From Bdellovibrio sp. 22V (GTDB lineage Bacteria; Bdellovibrionota; Bdellovibrionia; Bdellovibrionales; Bdellovibrionaceae), in the NCBI RefSeq assembly GCF_030169785.1, contig NZ_CP125854.1, forward strand, positions 310,001 to 374,000: DNA of 64,000 bases, written 5' to 3'. Shown here in pieces: positions 1 to 8,612 of this stretch. The notes beneath the pieces were generated by a model. That model searched no databases and was not told the origin of the DNA. It saw only the letters and a list, made by a program, of their open reading frames with translations. A program made the position numbers and the translations under genes. Each line of letters opens with the position of its first letter. The stretch's first letter is position 1.

Positions 1-471
1 TAGCTCCATTCGAACGCGGCATTCACTGCTCAGAGTTTTAAAAAACTCCGCTTCAACTTTACCGACATTGATTTCGAAATGACCAATGGGAGCGTGGCGC
101 ATCCACAAAAGCTTGGCCGCCTCGATAGACGCTGTTGTTAACGCCCCTTCGTGCATGACATTGGCTTCGCTCATATTGCGCGTGCGAGCAGGAACTACCA
201 TCTCGACTTGCGTGTCAGAGAGACGAGAAATTCTCAGCCCCATGCCCGCTGAAAAAGGACGGACGATATCGAGCGCATAACTAAGCGCAGCATGAGAGGC
301 CTTCGGAGAAACTTCTTCGAGCAAAGCCGCCAAATCCGCCGCACTCAAGCGAATGCCTCGTTCTTCAAGTTGCGACTTCAATTCCTGTTTCGCACTTTGC
401 AGTTGCTGACGCAGACTTTGCTCCAGCTCAATCCCCTTTGACATTAAGATTGTCAGCCATTGTTGGTTCAT
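1..471 (-). CDS. hotdog-fold thioesterase-like protein (C-terminus cut off by window edge)
   Basis: Open reading frame of 157 codons running leftward off the window, beginning with ATG at 471 behind a GAGAGG ribosome site. The first ~60 residues are helical and charged (MNQQWLTILMSKG...). From about residue 80 the pattern GMGLRI...VEMVVPARTRN followed by HEGALTTASIEAA resembles the DUF4442/YiiD-C branch of hotdog thioesterases, where a small-molecule acyl thioester is the usual substrate. The hotdog assignment rests on this pattern alone and the substrate is unknown. It is divergent from the 572-1051 gene, with about 100 bases between them. Confidence 0.55.
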   Translation of the reverse strand, partial: MNQQWLTILMSKGIELEQSLRQQLQSAKQELKSQLEERGIRLSAADLAALLEEVSPKASHAALSYALDIVRPFSAGMGLRISRLSDTQVEMVVPARTRNMSEANVMHEGALTTASIEAAKLLWMRHAPIGHFEINVGKVEAEFFKTLSSECRVRMEL

Positions 472-571
472 GAGATATCCTCTCGCACTGATGTTGAAAA
501 AAACGAAATATCATGCTCGGATAAGGATGTCAGTTTTATCACACTGAGTAAATGGAGAGAGGACTCTAGAA

Positions 572-1051
572 ATGAAGAAAATTATTAGTCTCGTTGTTTT
601 CATCGCTGCCCTCGGTTGGACTTGGAACGTGATTCACACGTCGGAGGCAGTAGGATTTGAGACGCACTCCGGCATTCAAGCGAAATTGGCCGAGTTGATT
701 CAGCAGACTTTAGCTGTGAAAAAGCCGAATGCTAAAGAACTTTCGATCATGAGACTTTGGACTGAAACTTTGGCTGATAACAAGGTTCGCGCGGTATTTG
801 CCTACAAGTTCGTCGATATTTCTGAGTCCGGTGAAGCCCTTGAGCAAGTTATTGAAGGCGAAGCGGTTCTTCACCGTGAACTCTCTGAGGACTCCAATGT
901 GGACAAGTGGACTTTGCAATCTGTAAAAACAACGAACGACATCGTCGTTTTCACAGAAGGTTCGACAATCACTCCGGGCGAAGAAACACCGGCCGAAGCT
1001 CCAACAACAACTGAAACTCCTGCGGAAACTCCAGCCGCACCTCAAAAGTAA
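572..1051 (+). CDS. small membrane-anchored or exported protein of unknown function
   Basis: 159 residues with ATG start and an upstream GAGAGGA ribosome site. Residues 4-20 form one hydrophobic segment (signal anchor or signal peptide), followed by a soluble domain of about 110 residues. The last ~25 residues are a Pro/Thr/Glu-rich tail (APTTTETPAETP) typical of an extended extracytoplasmic linker. No family recognised. Its stop is one base before the start of the next gene, so the two are almost certainly co-transcribed, though nothing in either sequence explains the pairing. Confidence 0.7.
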   Translation: MKKIISLVVFIAALGWTWNVIHTSEAVGFETHSGIQAKLAELIQQTLAVKKPNAKELSIMRLWTETLADNKVRAVFAYKFVDISESGEALEQVIEGEAVLHRELSEDSNVDKWTLQSVKTTNDIVVFTEGSTITPGEETPAEAPTTTETPAETPAAPQK

Positions 1052-1052
1052 T

Positions 1053-2087
1053 ATGCCTATTCCCACACAATTCATCCAAATTGATGAAGAGGGTTATGGT
1101 CTGAGCCGCGAGGTTCGCATTCAAGACCCTCTTGTGGGACAAGAACTTCTGCAAAATTTAAAAATTCACGAGGGCGGAACTCTCCTCAGCACCATCGGCG
1201 CTACACCTGTGATCGTCGAAGCTTTTGACGAGCCTTACATTGCCCAACAGGTCCACGTTGAAGACGGTGTTTGGTCTCTGACTCTTCCTTACGGTCTCGA
1301 ATACAAGTTTGAATTGGCATCTCTTTCTCTTGATGAGTGGGATCGTTTTCACGGTTACACGGAAAATAAAATTCCTTTTGTTTTTTCCCGAAAAGCTCAA
1401 GCGGAGTTTTTCAACTTGCTTGATGAATACGGCGATGACTTCGTCGAATACGATGGCAAAATTTACGACGTTCCCAACTATTGGCCCGCCGATCCGAACG
1501 TTGAAAAAGAACAATACTGGTCACAGATTTACGAAACGGAAGCCAATCCCGGTTGGAATCTTGGCGAGCCTGCCGAGGCCTTGAAAGACATGATGCCGCG
1601 ACTGAAAATCTCTCCTTGTCGCGTGCTTGTTTTGGGTTGTGGCGAAGGTCATGACGCCGCTTTCTTTGCGAAGGCGGGACATTTTGTAACGGCTGTCGAT
1701 ATTTCTCCATTGGCTTTGGAAAAAGCGCGCAAAAACTACGGCGACATTCCTAATCTTAAGTTTGTCGAATCCGATTTATTTAAACTTCCGCGTGATTTCG
1801 ATCAGGCATTCGATCTTGTTTTCGAACACACTTGTTACTGTGCGATCAATCCTGCAAAACGCCAAGATCTTGTGAAAATCTGGAACCGCGTTCTCGCCCC
1901 TGGCGGACATTTGATGGGCGTCTTCTTCACATTCGAAAAACGCCAAGGCCCTCCTTACGGAGGCAGCGAGTGGGAACTTCGCCAAAGATTAAAATCCAGC
2001 TATCAGCCCATCTTCTGGGGCCGCTGGCAAAAATCCATCCCACGCCGCCAAGGAAAAGAACTTTTCATCTACACCAAAAAATCTTAA
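1053..2087 (+). CDS. class I SAM-dependent methyltransferase, thiopurine-methyltransferase-like
   Basis: 344 residues in two parts. The N-terminal ~150 residues form an acidic domain I do not recognise. From about residue 150 the protein looks like the TPMT/thiol-methyltransferase branch: YWSQIYE...NPGW, then SAM motif I VLVLGCGEGHDAAFFAKAGH and the acidic loop VTAVDIS. It probably moves a methyl group from SAM to a small thiol, halide or similar substrate in the cytoplasm; the substrate is not determined. Normal TPMT-like proteins are ~200 residues, so the N-terminal extension is unusual. Transcription probably ends in the long inverted repeat starting 7 bases after the stop. Confidence 0.75.
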   Translation: MPIPTQFIQIDEEGYGLSREVRIQDPLVGQELLQNLKIHEGGTLLSTIGATPVIVEAFDEPYIAQQVHVEDGVWSLTLPYGLEYKFELASLSLDEWDRFHGYTENKIPFVFSRKAQAEFFNLLDEYGDDFVEYDGKIYDVPNYWPADPNVEKEQYWSQIYETEANPGWNLGEPAEALKDMMPRLKISPCRVLVLGCGEGHDAAFFAKAGHFVTAVDISPLALEKARKNYGDIPNLKFVESDLFKLPRDFDQAFDLVFEHTCYCAINPAKRQDLVKIWNRVLAPGGHLMGVFFTFEKRQGPPYGGSEWELRQRLKSSYQPIFWGRWQKSIPRRQGKELFIYTKKS

Positions 2088-2093
2088 AAAAAA

Positions 2094-2162
2094 GTGCCTG
2101 GTTCTTTTTTCTGGCGATGGCGCGGCATTTGCGCGCTGTAGCCAGAAAAAAGAAGCAGGCAC
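2094..2162. repeat. REP-like long inverted repeat / terminator hairpin
   Basis: Two 22-base arms (2094-2115 and 2141-2162) pair at 21 of 22 positions. Each arm contains GTGCCTG next to TTCTTTTTTCTGGC. The 25-base centre holds a further GCGCG/CGCGC pairing, so the whole element can fold into one long stem. Runs of A before and T after make it a plausible bidirectional terminator. The GTGCC core is shared with the palindrome at 12841-12864, which suggests a dispersed intergenic repeat family. Confidence 0.8.
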
Positions 2163-2178
2163 CTTTTTGGGGGGACGT

Positions 2179-2703
2179 ATGCATATTGAGTTTACTCAGG
2201 CTGATGAGAGTCATGTGGAAAGTCTTGTGGAGCTTGTGAATTCGGCTTATCGCGGGGACAGCTCGAAAAAGGGTTGGACGACGGAAGCGGATTTGCTGGG
2301 CGGACAACGTGTAGACTCCCAAGGCATTGCGGAACTAATTCACAAAGATGATTCGATTGTACTCATTGCCGAAGACGATGACACCGGGAAACTCCTGGGC
2401 TGTGTTCACCTAGAACGACAAGGAACAAAGTGTTATCTCGGCATGCTCACCGTGGACCCGACCCTACAGAAAAAAGGCCTCGGAAAAATGCTCTTAGATG
2501 AATCAGAAGCTCTTGCACAATTCTGGGACTGTACTACGATTTTCATGACGGTGATCGTGCAGCGAACTGAGTTGATCGCTTGGTACGAAAAACACGGTTT
2601 CCGCAACACCGGGGAAAAGAAACCTTTCCCTTATGGAGATGAACGTTTCGGAATTCCTAAAGTCGAAGGACTGGAGTTCGTCGTTCTCGAAAAGAAAATC
2701 TAA
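2179..2703 (+). CDS. GNAT family N-acetyltransferase
   Basis: 174 residues from ATG 2179, chosen because GGGGGGA sits just upstream; an earlier in-frame TTG at 2167 lies inside that G-run. The acetyl-CoA binding core appears at LGMLTVDPTLQKKGLGKMLL, the V-x-P-x-x-x-x-x-G-x-G/A pattern of GNAT motif A. The C-terminal WYEKHGFRNTGE segment is the usual beta6-alpha4 motif. Predicted cytoplasmic acetyltransferase of unknown amine substrate. The long inverted repeat lies directly upstream, so the mRNA leader may start inside or after it. Followed after 10 bases by the exported EEP protein. Confidence 0.85.
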   Translation: MHIEFTQADESHVESLVELVNSAYRGDSSKKGWTTEADLLGGQRVDSQGIAELIHKDDSIVLIAEDDDTGKLLGCVHLERQGTKCYLGMLTVDPTLQKKGLGKMLLDESEALAQFWDCTTIFMTVIVQRTELIAWYEKHGFRNTGEKKPFPYGDERFGIPKVEGLEFVVLEKKI

Positions 2704-2713
2704 GGAGAGTCTT

Positions 2714-3511
2714 ATGCTCAAGGGATGGGCCGTTTCTGCACTGTTGTTTTTTACAACCGTTACCGTTCATGCAAAATACACCATCCCCGACGACAGAGAC
2801 GTTCTCACCCAATTCGGCACCTGCCACCAGGAATATCTTCCGGCACATTTTCAAGTTCTCGTCTGGAATATCAAAAAAGGCGAAGCTAAAGCGGACTGGG
2901 CTCGCGATTTCGAGATCTTCACTCCCCGCTCGGACCTCGTTCTTTTGCAAGAGTCGATGATTGATAATTTCGTTCCTGCCATCGCTCTTCGTCAGAAAGA
3001 TTTCTGCTGGGATTTCGCGACCAGTTTTTTGGACGGCAAAGATGCGACCGGAGTTATGAATGGTGGCCTGACCACGCCTCTTTCCGTGCAATTCCTGCGC
3101 AGTCCAGGCCGAGAACCCATCGCCAACACTCCCAAAATGGTGATTTTGAATGAATACGTGATTGCAAACTCCCAAGAAACTTTGCTGATCGCGAATATTC
3201 ACGGCTTAAACTTCGTGCAAAACAAACTCAATCGCGAACAAATTCTGCAAGTAGCGGCCGTTTTGAAGAAACATACAGGCCCCGTCATTTTTGCAGGAGA
3301 TTTTAATTCTTGGAATCAGGACCGCCTTGCCTATTTGGACGAGATTCTCAATCCCTTGGGTTTGCAAAAGTTGAAGTTCAAAAACGACAACCGTCGCCTG
3401 AAACTCGATCATATCTACGTGCGCGGATTGACGACTGTGGACACGAATATTCATCATGACATCAACAGTTCCGATCACAAGCCGCTGACAGCGGAATTCC
3501 GTTTGCAATAA
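2714..3511 (+). CDS. exported endonuclease/exonuclease/phosphatase (EEP) family protein
   Basis: 265 residues. ATG 2714 follows TAAGGAGAGT and begins a clear signal peptide (MLKGWAVSALLFFTTVTVHA), so the protein acts outside the cytoplasm. EEP motifs in order: VLVWNIKKG, LVLLQES (metal-binding Glu), IANIHG, FAGDFNSW (DxN), LKLDHIYV and SSDHKPL (catalytic Asp-His). The fold cleaves phosphodiesters in DNA, RNA, lipids or inositides. An exported member in a predator could degrade prey nucleic acid or phospholipid, but that role is inference. A hairpin terminator follows at 3532. Confidence 0.85.
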   Translation: MLKGWAVSALLFFTTVTVHAKYTIPDDRDVLTQFGTCHQEYLPAHFQVLVWNIKKGEAKADWARDFEIFTPRSDLVLLQESMIDNFVPAIALRQKDFCWDFATSFLDGKDATGVMNGGLTTPLSVQFLRSPGREPIANTPKMVILNEYVIANSQETLLIANIHGLNFVQNKLNREQILQVAAVLKKHTGPVIFAGDFNSWNQDRLAYLDEILNPLGLQKLKFKNDNRRLKLDHIYVRGLTTVDTNIHHDINSSDHKPLTAEFRLQ

Positions 3512-3531
3512 CGGATACCGACGAGCTTCCC

Positions 3532-3558
3532 GGAAAGCCTCTCTGGCAGAGGTTTTCC
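3532..3558 (+). terminator. hairpin, probable terminator
   Basis: GGAAAGCCTCT (3532-3542) pairs with AGAGGTTTTCC (3548-3558) with one G-T wobble and a 5-base loop. A T-rich stretch (CATTTTTTG) follows about 10 bases later. Placed 20 bases after the EEP gene. Confidence 0.6.
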
Positions 3559-3649
3559 TATGATTCATTTTTTGTATAATAACTTATTCTCTATGTATTA
3601 AAATTTTTCTCGTTTTAGGCGCATAGTCTTTCCATTGAAGGAGGTCACT

Positions 3650-4180
3650 ATGTTTCTTAAAACTACTGCAGCAGCATTGTTGGGTCTTTTGATCTCCTCA
3701 TCAGCCCTCGCAGATCAAATGGGTCCCAATGGCGATAAATTCTACGAAGAAGCTGCTCACTACGAGCACGCATGCCAAACGGAACCCTGCAAAACGCCTT
3801 ATTCTGAAGTGGTCGTTTACGATCAAAAAATGAATATCAATAAAATCGAAGTGGCGACAAAAGCGGCACTGAAAGAAATCGCCGTGGCGCAAGCGCAAAT
3901 CTGGGGCGATACGATTCTTGAAGGTGATTACCATGCTTCAGGCCGTACACGCTTGGACAGCGTTCTTGCTTTCTACAAAGGCAACGCTTTGATCGGATTT
4001 AAAATTCAGTACTCTGAAAAAGCTTGGTACACTGGCGAATGCGGCTTCAACGGCAAACGCGAATCGCTCAAAGGCTGCCAAGAAGGGCGAATTGTTGAGG
4101 GCAGCTATGTATCTGCCGATACGCAAACATACTTCAGCGACGAAGAACGTTACGCTGAGTTTTCTTTTGTACAAAATTAG
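3650..4180 (+). CDS. exported protein of unknown function with four cysteines
   Basis: 176 residues from ATG 3650, chosen for the AAGGAGGTCACT ribosome site. Residues 1-22 form a signal peptide ending SALADQ. The mature part carries two cysteine pairs (HACQTEPC and GECGFN...LKGC) that could form disulfides in the periplasm. No family recognised. The next gene starts 15 bases later, so it may lead the exporter operon or end its own unit. Confidence 0.75.
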   Translation: MFLKTTAAALLGLLISSSALADQMGPNGDKFYEEAAHYEHACQTEPCKTPYSEVVVYDQKMNINKIEVATKAALKEIAVAQAQIWGDTILEGDYHASGRTRLDSVLAFYKGNALIGFKIQYSEKAWYTGECGFNGKRESLKGCQEGRIVEGSYVSADTQTYFSDEERYAEFSFVQN

Positions 4181-4195
4181 TCTATAGTCGCCTGC

Positions 4196-5026
4196 ATGGC
4201 GATTGTTATAGAAACTCAAGACCTCTCCCGTGTATATCAAAGTTATCAGAAGCCCGAAGGATTCGTAAACTCCCTGAAGGGCTTCGTGAATCGCAAGTAC
4301 GTTTCCAAAGTCGCTCTTGATAAAACCACTCTGCAAATTGAATCAGGACAAATTGTCGGACTTGTCGGCGCCAATGGTGCAGGCAAAACGACGCTGTTGA
4401 AAATGCTTTCGGGTCTCGTTACGCCCACAAGCGGTGAAGCGATCGTACTTGGCTTTAAACCATGGGAAAGAAAAAACGCCTTTCTTCGTCAGATCAGTAT
4501 CTTGCTGGGCCAGAAAAATCAGTTGTGGTGGGATATCTCACCTGCCGATTCGTACGCTTTGCTTGCGCGCATTTATGATCTTGATTTGGTTCAAGCTCGC
4601 AAACGTGTAGAGCACTTGGCGGAAATGCTTCAGTGCACGCACGTGCTGCACACGCAATTGCGCCGCCTGAGCCTGGGTGAGCGCATGAAAATGGAAATCA
4701 TTGGATCTCTTTTGCACGAACCGAAAATTCTTTTTCTGGATGAGCCGACCATTGGTCTCGACATCGTCGCGCAAGAAACCATCCGCGAATTTTTGGATGA
4801 GTACGTGAAAGAGAAGGCTCCAACTGTGATTCTGACAAGCCACTACATGGACGATATTGCAAAGCTCGCCGACAAACTGCTTTTGATCAGCAAAGGCAAC
4901 ATCGTCTATCAGGGCACCGTTCCTGAATTCGTAGCGAAGTCGAATAGTGAATTGGCTGAAAATGAAGAGGTAGATTTTGAAGACGTCATTCGCCGTTTTT
5001 TGGAAACGGAATCTCGCGTTCGCTAA
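4196..5026 (+). CDS. ABC-2 type exporter ATPase subunit
   Basis: 276 residues. Walker A GANGAGKTTLLK, Q-loop in LGQKNQLWWD, signature LSLGERMKMEI and Walker B ILFLDEPTIGLD are all intact, so it should hydrolyse ATP. The AFLRQIS..LGQKNQLWWDIS segment is typical of ATPases paired with DUF990-type ABC-2 permeases. The two overlapping downstream permease genes confirm an A-B-C exporter. Substrate unknown; relatives export hydrophobic compounds or drugs. First gene of a five-gene operon ending at 7969. Confidence 0.9.
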   Translation: MAIVIETQDLSRVYQSYQKPEGFVNSLKGFVNRKYVSKVALDKTTLQIESGQIVGLVGANGAGKTTLLKMLSGLVTPTSGEAIVLGFKPWERKNAFLRQISILLGQKNQLWWDISPADSYALLARIYDLDLVQARKRVEHLAEMLQCTHVLHTQLRRLSLGERMKMEIIGSLLHEPKILFLDEPTIGLDIVAQETIREFLDEYVKEKAPTVILTSHYMDDIAKLADKLLLISKGNIVYQGTVPEFVAKSNSELAENEEVDFEDVIRRFLETESRVR

Positions 5027-5795
5027 GCTCGCGATTGTTTCGAATCTGGAATACCGTCTAAATTATTTTGTCGATGCCGTTGTGCAGCCGACTCTCACAA
5101 CGGGCATTGAGGTCTTGTTGTGGTTCGCCGTGTTTGCCGGCGCCGCTACATCCGAAATCAACGGTTTCGGTCGCGAGTTCTATTTGTCTTACGCGCTTTG
5201 GGGAGCTTTCTTTGCGCGTATCTGCACAAGCTGGATGTACGAATACCGCATGATTCAAGAGATCGACTCTGGCAGCGTCAACAGCCTGCTTGTGCGCCCG
5301 ATGAGTTTTTATGAATATTATTTCTCGCAATTGATGGGCTATAAATTTATTACGACTCTGGTCTCTATGATGATTCCTCTTTTGGCTGTTATGATTTTTA
5401 AACTGCCGACAAAGTTTGAGCGTCTGCCGCTCGCGTTTGCTTTAGAGTTTTACTATTTGATTCTTGTCCATTCGATCAGCTTCGTGATTGCGGCCGGCGC
5501 CTTTTACTTGAACAAAGTCTATGCGATCACGGGAGCAAAGAATCTCGCACTTTGGCTTTTCACCGGGGAACTTTTTCCTCTGGATCTAATGCCGGAGCCT
5601 TTTCGAAGCGCGGTGATTGCCTTGCCTTTTAGTGCGGGCGTGTACGTTCCCGTTGGTTATCTCACAGGACGTCTTGAGATCGCTTCTGTTTATCAAGCTT
5701 TTACCTCTGTCACTGTCGGTATCGTAATCGTGAATCTGATCGGTGCTTATATGTGGCGTAAGGGTGTGAATGTGTACACGGGAACGGGAGCTTAG
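4977..5795 (+). CDS. ABC-2 permease, DUF990-like, first subunit
   Basis: 272 residues starting at TTG 4977, which has GAAGAGG 7 bases upstream and overlaps the ATPase gene by 50 bases, a sign of translational coupling. About six hydrophobic segments. NSLLVRPMSFYEYYFSQ is the charged loop conserved in DUF990 permeases. Pairs with the next gene to form the heterodimeric membrane channel. The start could be further inside, but earlier and later ATG codons lack a ribosome site. Confidence 0.85.
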   Translation: MKTSFAVFWKRNLAFAKLAIVSNLEYRLNYFVDAVVQPTLTTGIEVLLWFAVFAGAATSEINGFGREFYLSYALWGAFFARICTSWMYEYRMIQEIDSGSVNSLLVRPMSFYEYYFSQLMGYKFITTLVSMMIPLLAVMIFKLPTKFERLPLAFALEFYYLILVHSISFVIAAGAFYLNKVYAITGAKNLALWLFTGELFPLDLMPEPFRSAVIALPFSAGVYVPVGYLTGRLEIASVYQAFTSVTVGIVIVNLIGAYMWRKGVNVYTGTGA

Positions 5796-5796
5796 C

Positions 5797-6591
5797 GTGG
5801 CAACCCTGAAAAAATATCTTTCACTCTATGCCGCCCTTTTTAGAACAAGCTTCATTGCCGATCTCGAATATCGTGTGAACTTTCTTACGAAGATCGTCAC
5901 AGATATTTTTTGGTATGCGGCGCAAATTATCACCTTTGAAGTTTTGTTTCAGCACACTCCCAAGATCGGAGATTGGAATCTTGAACAGATGCGCGTTTTC
6001 CTTGGCATCATGTTCGTCGTCGATGGTCTTTACATGATTATCCTCTCGGAAAATCTGGATCAGTTTTCTGAAAAAGTGCGCAAAGGAGATCTTGATCTCT
6101 TGCTCGCGAAACCCATCAACTCGCAATTTATGATCAGTTTGCAAAAAGCTGGTACAGCGATGATTGGCAATCTGGCATTGGGCACAGGATGGTTTATCTA
6201 TAGCCTCTCTCAGCTTTCTGATTTCGAATGGACTCGTCTGTTTTGGCTTTTGGTTTTGATCCCTTGCGGCCTTGTGGCTCTGTATGCGATGCGATTTTTT
6301 ATGGCGTCCACAGCGGTCATTTTTGCGCGCTCCGAAAATCTGCAGTTTATTTGGTATCAAATTTATCGCCTTGGTATGCGTCCTGATTCCATTTATGTCC
6401 CGTGGTTTAAGTGGTTCATCCTGACGGCTTTGCCTGTTGGCGTGATTGCCAGCGTTCCTGCCCGCGCCATCTTAGAACCACCGAACTTCGGTTTGTTCAT
6501 TTGGGTTGTCGTGCTTTCCGGCATCCTGATATATCTTTCCAATAAGTTTTGGAACTTTGCTTTAAGATTTTACTCGAGCGCCAGCTCTTAG
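5797..6591 (+). CDS. ABC-2 permease, DUF990-like, second subunit
   Basis: 264 residues from GTG 5797, one base after the previous stop and behind CGGGAG. An ATG at 5770 would overlap the upstream gene and lacks a good ribosome site. About six membrane segments; DLDLLLAKPINSQFM mirrors the LLVRP loop of its partner subunit. Part of the exporter with 4196-5795. Confidence 0.85.
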   Translation: MATLKKYLSLYAALFRTSFIADLEYRVNFLTKIVTDIFWYAAQIITFEVLFQHTPKIGDWNLEQMRVFLGIMFVVDGLYMIILSENLDQFSEKVRKGDLDLLLAKPINSQFMISLQKAGTAMIGNLALGTGWFIYSLSQLSDFEWTRLFWLLVLIPCGLVALYAMRFFMASTAVIFARSENLQFIWYQIYRLGMRPDSIYVPWFKWFILTALPVGVIASVPARAILEPPNFGLFIWVVVLSGILIYLSNKFWNFALRFYSSASS

Positions 6592-6604
6592 AAAGGACGT
6601 ATTT

Positions 6605-7219
6605 ATGATTAAAATTTGGGGATCTCCTAACTCCAGCGCAGGCCGTGTTTATTGGATGCTTGAAGAGCTCGGTCTTAAATATGAGACGATGCCGTTGGAT
6701 ATGCGTGCGAAAGAGCACAAAGGCGACGAGTATATGAAACTCAATCCGAACGGCAAAGTGCCAGTTCTTGTTGACGACGATTTCGTGATCTGGGAATCCA
6801 TGGCGATCACGACTTACTTGGCGAAAAAAGAAAAAAGTCCGTTAGCACCAGCAACGGCGCGCGAAGAAGGCCTGTCTATGCAGTGGAGCTTGTGGGCTTT
6901 AAATGAACTTCAAGAACCTGCCGTAAACTGGTTGATTCAAGAGATCTTTGTTCCAACAGAAAAGAAAAACTATCAAATCATCGAAGAGTCTAAAAGAGTT
7001 CTTCCGCACCTTTTGAAAGTTCTAAACGGCGAACTTGCGAAAACGACTTTCTTGGCAGCAGACCGCTTTACCGTTGCAGATCTTAACGTTGCTTCCGTAG
7101 TCAGTCTTATCCAGGCATTGGGTTTCGATATCGCTGCTTTCCCTCATGTACAAAAGTGGATGAGTATGTGCGCGGATCGTCCGGCTTTCCAAAAATTGGC
7201 TAAGATGAGAGGCGCTTAA
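6605..7219 (+). CDS. glutathione S-transferase family protein
   Basis: 204 residues, ATG after GAAAGGACG. The N-terminal thioredoxin-like domain has SPNSSAGRVYWMLEELGLKYE and NPNGKVPVLVDDDFVIWESMAI (cis-Pro and glutathione-contact ESxAI). The C-terminal helical domain ends with AADRFTVADLNVASV, the GST N-capping box. Conjugates or reduces electrophiles in the cytoplasm. Its place behind an exporter suggests a detoxification unit in which compounds are modified and pumped out; that link is inference. Confidence 0.88.
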   Translation: MIKIWGSPNSSAGRVYWMLEELGLKYETMPLDMRAKEHKGDEYMKLNPNGKVPVLVDDDFVIWESMAITTYLAKKEKSPLAPATAREEGLSMQWSLWALNELQEPAVNWLIQEIFVPTEKKNYQIIEESKRVLPHLLKVLNGELAKTTFLAADRFTVADLNVASVVSLIQALGFDIAAFPHVQKWMSMCADRPAFQKLAKMRGA

Positions 7220-7969
7220 GTGTCTAAGCAGTGGGTTCTGGTCCGAGGAATTATGAGCGAGGCTTTTCACTGGTGGGATTTTCTTCCTCAGTTGCAAGAG
7301 CGCTTTCCTCAGGATCAGTTCCACACGGCCGACATTTTGGGGAATGGGCGGCATTTTCAACACCATACGCCCATTAGCGTTCGAAAAAACATTCAAGCTC
7401 TTCGCAGCCAAGTGCCCGCCGAAGGAAAGAAGATCCTTATGGGATTTTCTTTGGGCGGAATGCTTTCTTTGGAGTGGGCCCATCATCACCCCGACGAAAT
7501 CGAAGCGATTGTTCTTATTAACTGCAGTCTTAGTAACTCAGCTTTTTATAAACGTATTACGCCTTATTCCCTGAAACACATCTTCAAGTCCGCAATGCAA
7601 AAGGACCTTTCCCGCCGAGAGCAAATGATCTTAGAGATGACGACAACAGGAATGCCGAAAGAACGTATTCAAGAAATTGCGATGCAATGGGGTCCGCGTG
7701 GGCAAGAGTATCCCGTGAAACCAATCAACTTTTTACGGCAAATCATGCTGGCGTCACAAATTCCACAAAGACCACAGCCACCGGCACCGGTGTTAGTGTT
7801 ATCCTCCGGAAAAGATAGAGTCGTACATCCCGATTGTTCCGAGAAAATCGCAAAGACCTGGAATCTGCCTCTTGTTCGTCATGAAGAGGCCGGGCACGAT
7901 CTGACCCTGAATGATCCCCAATGGGTTATCAAGCAAGTCAGCCACTTTCTTAGACACCATTCATCGTAA
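7220..7969 (+). CDS. alpha/beta hydrolase
   Basis: 249 residues, GTG start immediately after the GST stop with no gap. Nucleophile elbow GFSLGG (serine nucleophile), RVVHPDC (acid region) and EEAGHDL (catalytic His) give a complete triad. No signal peptide, so cytoplasmic. Likely an esterase or lipase-type hydrolase; substrate unknown. Last gene of the exporter/GST operon, converging with the PAP2 gene after 7 bases with no visible terminator between. Confidence 0.85.
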   Translation: MSKQWVLVRGIMSEAFHWWDFLPQLQERFPQDQFHTADILGNGRHFQHHTPISVRKNIQALRSQVPAEGKKILMGFSLGGMLSLEWAHHHPDEIEAIVLINCSLSNSAFYKRITPYSLKHIFKSAMQKDLSRREQMILEMTTTGMPKERIQEIAMQWGPRGQEYPVKPINFLRQIMLASQIPQRPQPPAPVLVLSSGKDRVVHPDCSEKIAKTWNLPLVRHEEAGHDLTLNDPQWVIKQVSHFLRHHSS

Positions 7970-7976
7970 TTAAGTA

Positions 7977-8612
7977 TTAAAGCGAAGCGATCCACGCATC
8001 AAGGGCTGGAGCCACACGCGACACAACGTCATGAGTCCACAACGCGGCAATGGCGCCGGCAAAAACATCCATCGTCCAATGCGCCCGCAGAAGAATCACC
8101 GTTGCGATTTCAAAAACGACAATGAAACACGCCAAAGCCATGTACATGCCGCCTCCCAACTGCGCGATTTCCAAAGCTCCCAAAACCGCCAAAGCCGTGT
8201 GACCTGAAAAGAACAGATCATTTGAAACATCATAGGTTACAAAAATCGAAGGCACTCCAGGGTTGCGCCAAATCATACCTTCGGGAGTTGGAAGTACTGT
8301 GATCGCCTGGTTGATTTGACGAAGCGTAAATAAAACGAGAAGTGCTAAAAGAGGACGAACCGTGTCGCCAAACAAAGTTTGTACGATCAGAAAAATCCCT
8401 ACCGCATCTATGACGAGTGAACTGGAAATTAAAAGTCCATTCGCCGCACGCGGAGAGTTGTTGAGATAAAGGCTCCACTTTTCCGTGAGCATGTGAATAA
8501 CGTCGCCGATACGATCTTTGAATTTCATTTGTCGACGCCCCAGAAGTTTCTGAGTGAACAACCACATTCCAATGGCAGCGACTGTCATTCCAATTTTAAT
8601 AGCTATTGTCAT
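7977..8612 (-). CDS. membrane PAP2 / sphingomyelin-synthase-like phosphatase
   Basis: 211 residues from ATG 8612 behind GCGGAGCC; the longer frame to 8663 lacks a ribosome site. About six hydrophobic segments. The active-site motifs FFSGHTALAV and LLRAHWTMDVF match the C-terminal PAP2_C group (SGHT plus HxxxDV), where two His and one Asp perform phosphoryl or phosphocholine transfer at the membrane. Relatives remodel lipid head groups. Bdellovibrio is known to carry phosphosphingolipids, so a lipid-modifying role fits, but substrate is inference. Confidence 0.75.
   Translation of the reverse strand: MTIAIKIGMTVAAIGMWLFTQKLLGRRQMKFKDRIGDVIHMLTEKWSLYLNNSPRAANGLLISSSLVIDAVGIFLIVQTLFGDTVRPLLALLVLFTLRQINQAITVLPTPEGMIWRNPGVPSIFVTYDVSNDLFFSGHTALAVLGALEIAQLGGGMYMALACFIVVFEIATVILLRAHWTMDVFAGAIAALWTHDVVSRVAPALDAWIASL

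Noticed and set aside
86-280. 64-codon plus-strand frame inside the hotdog gene
   Set aside because: Antisense shadow of 1-471 without a ribosome site or any pattern.
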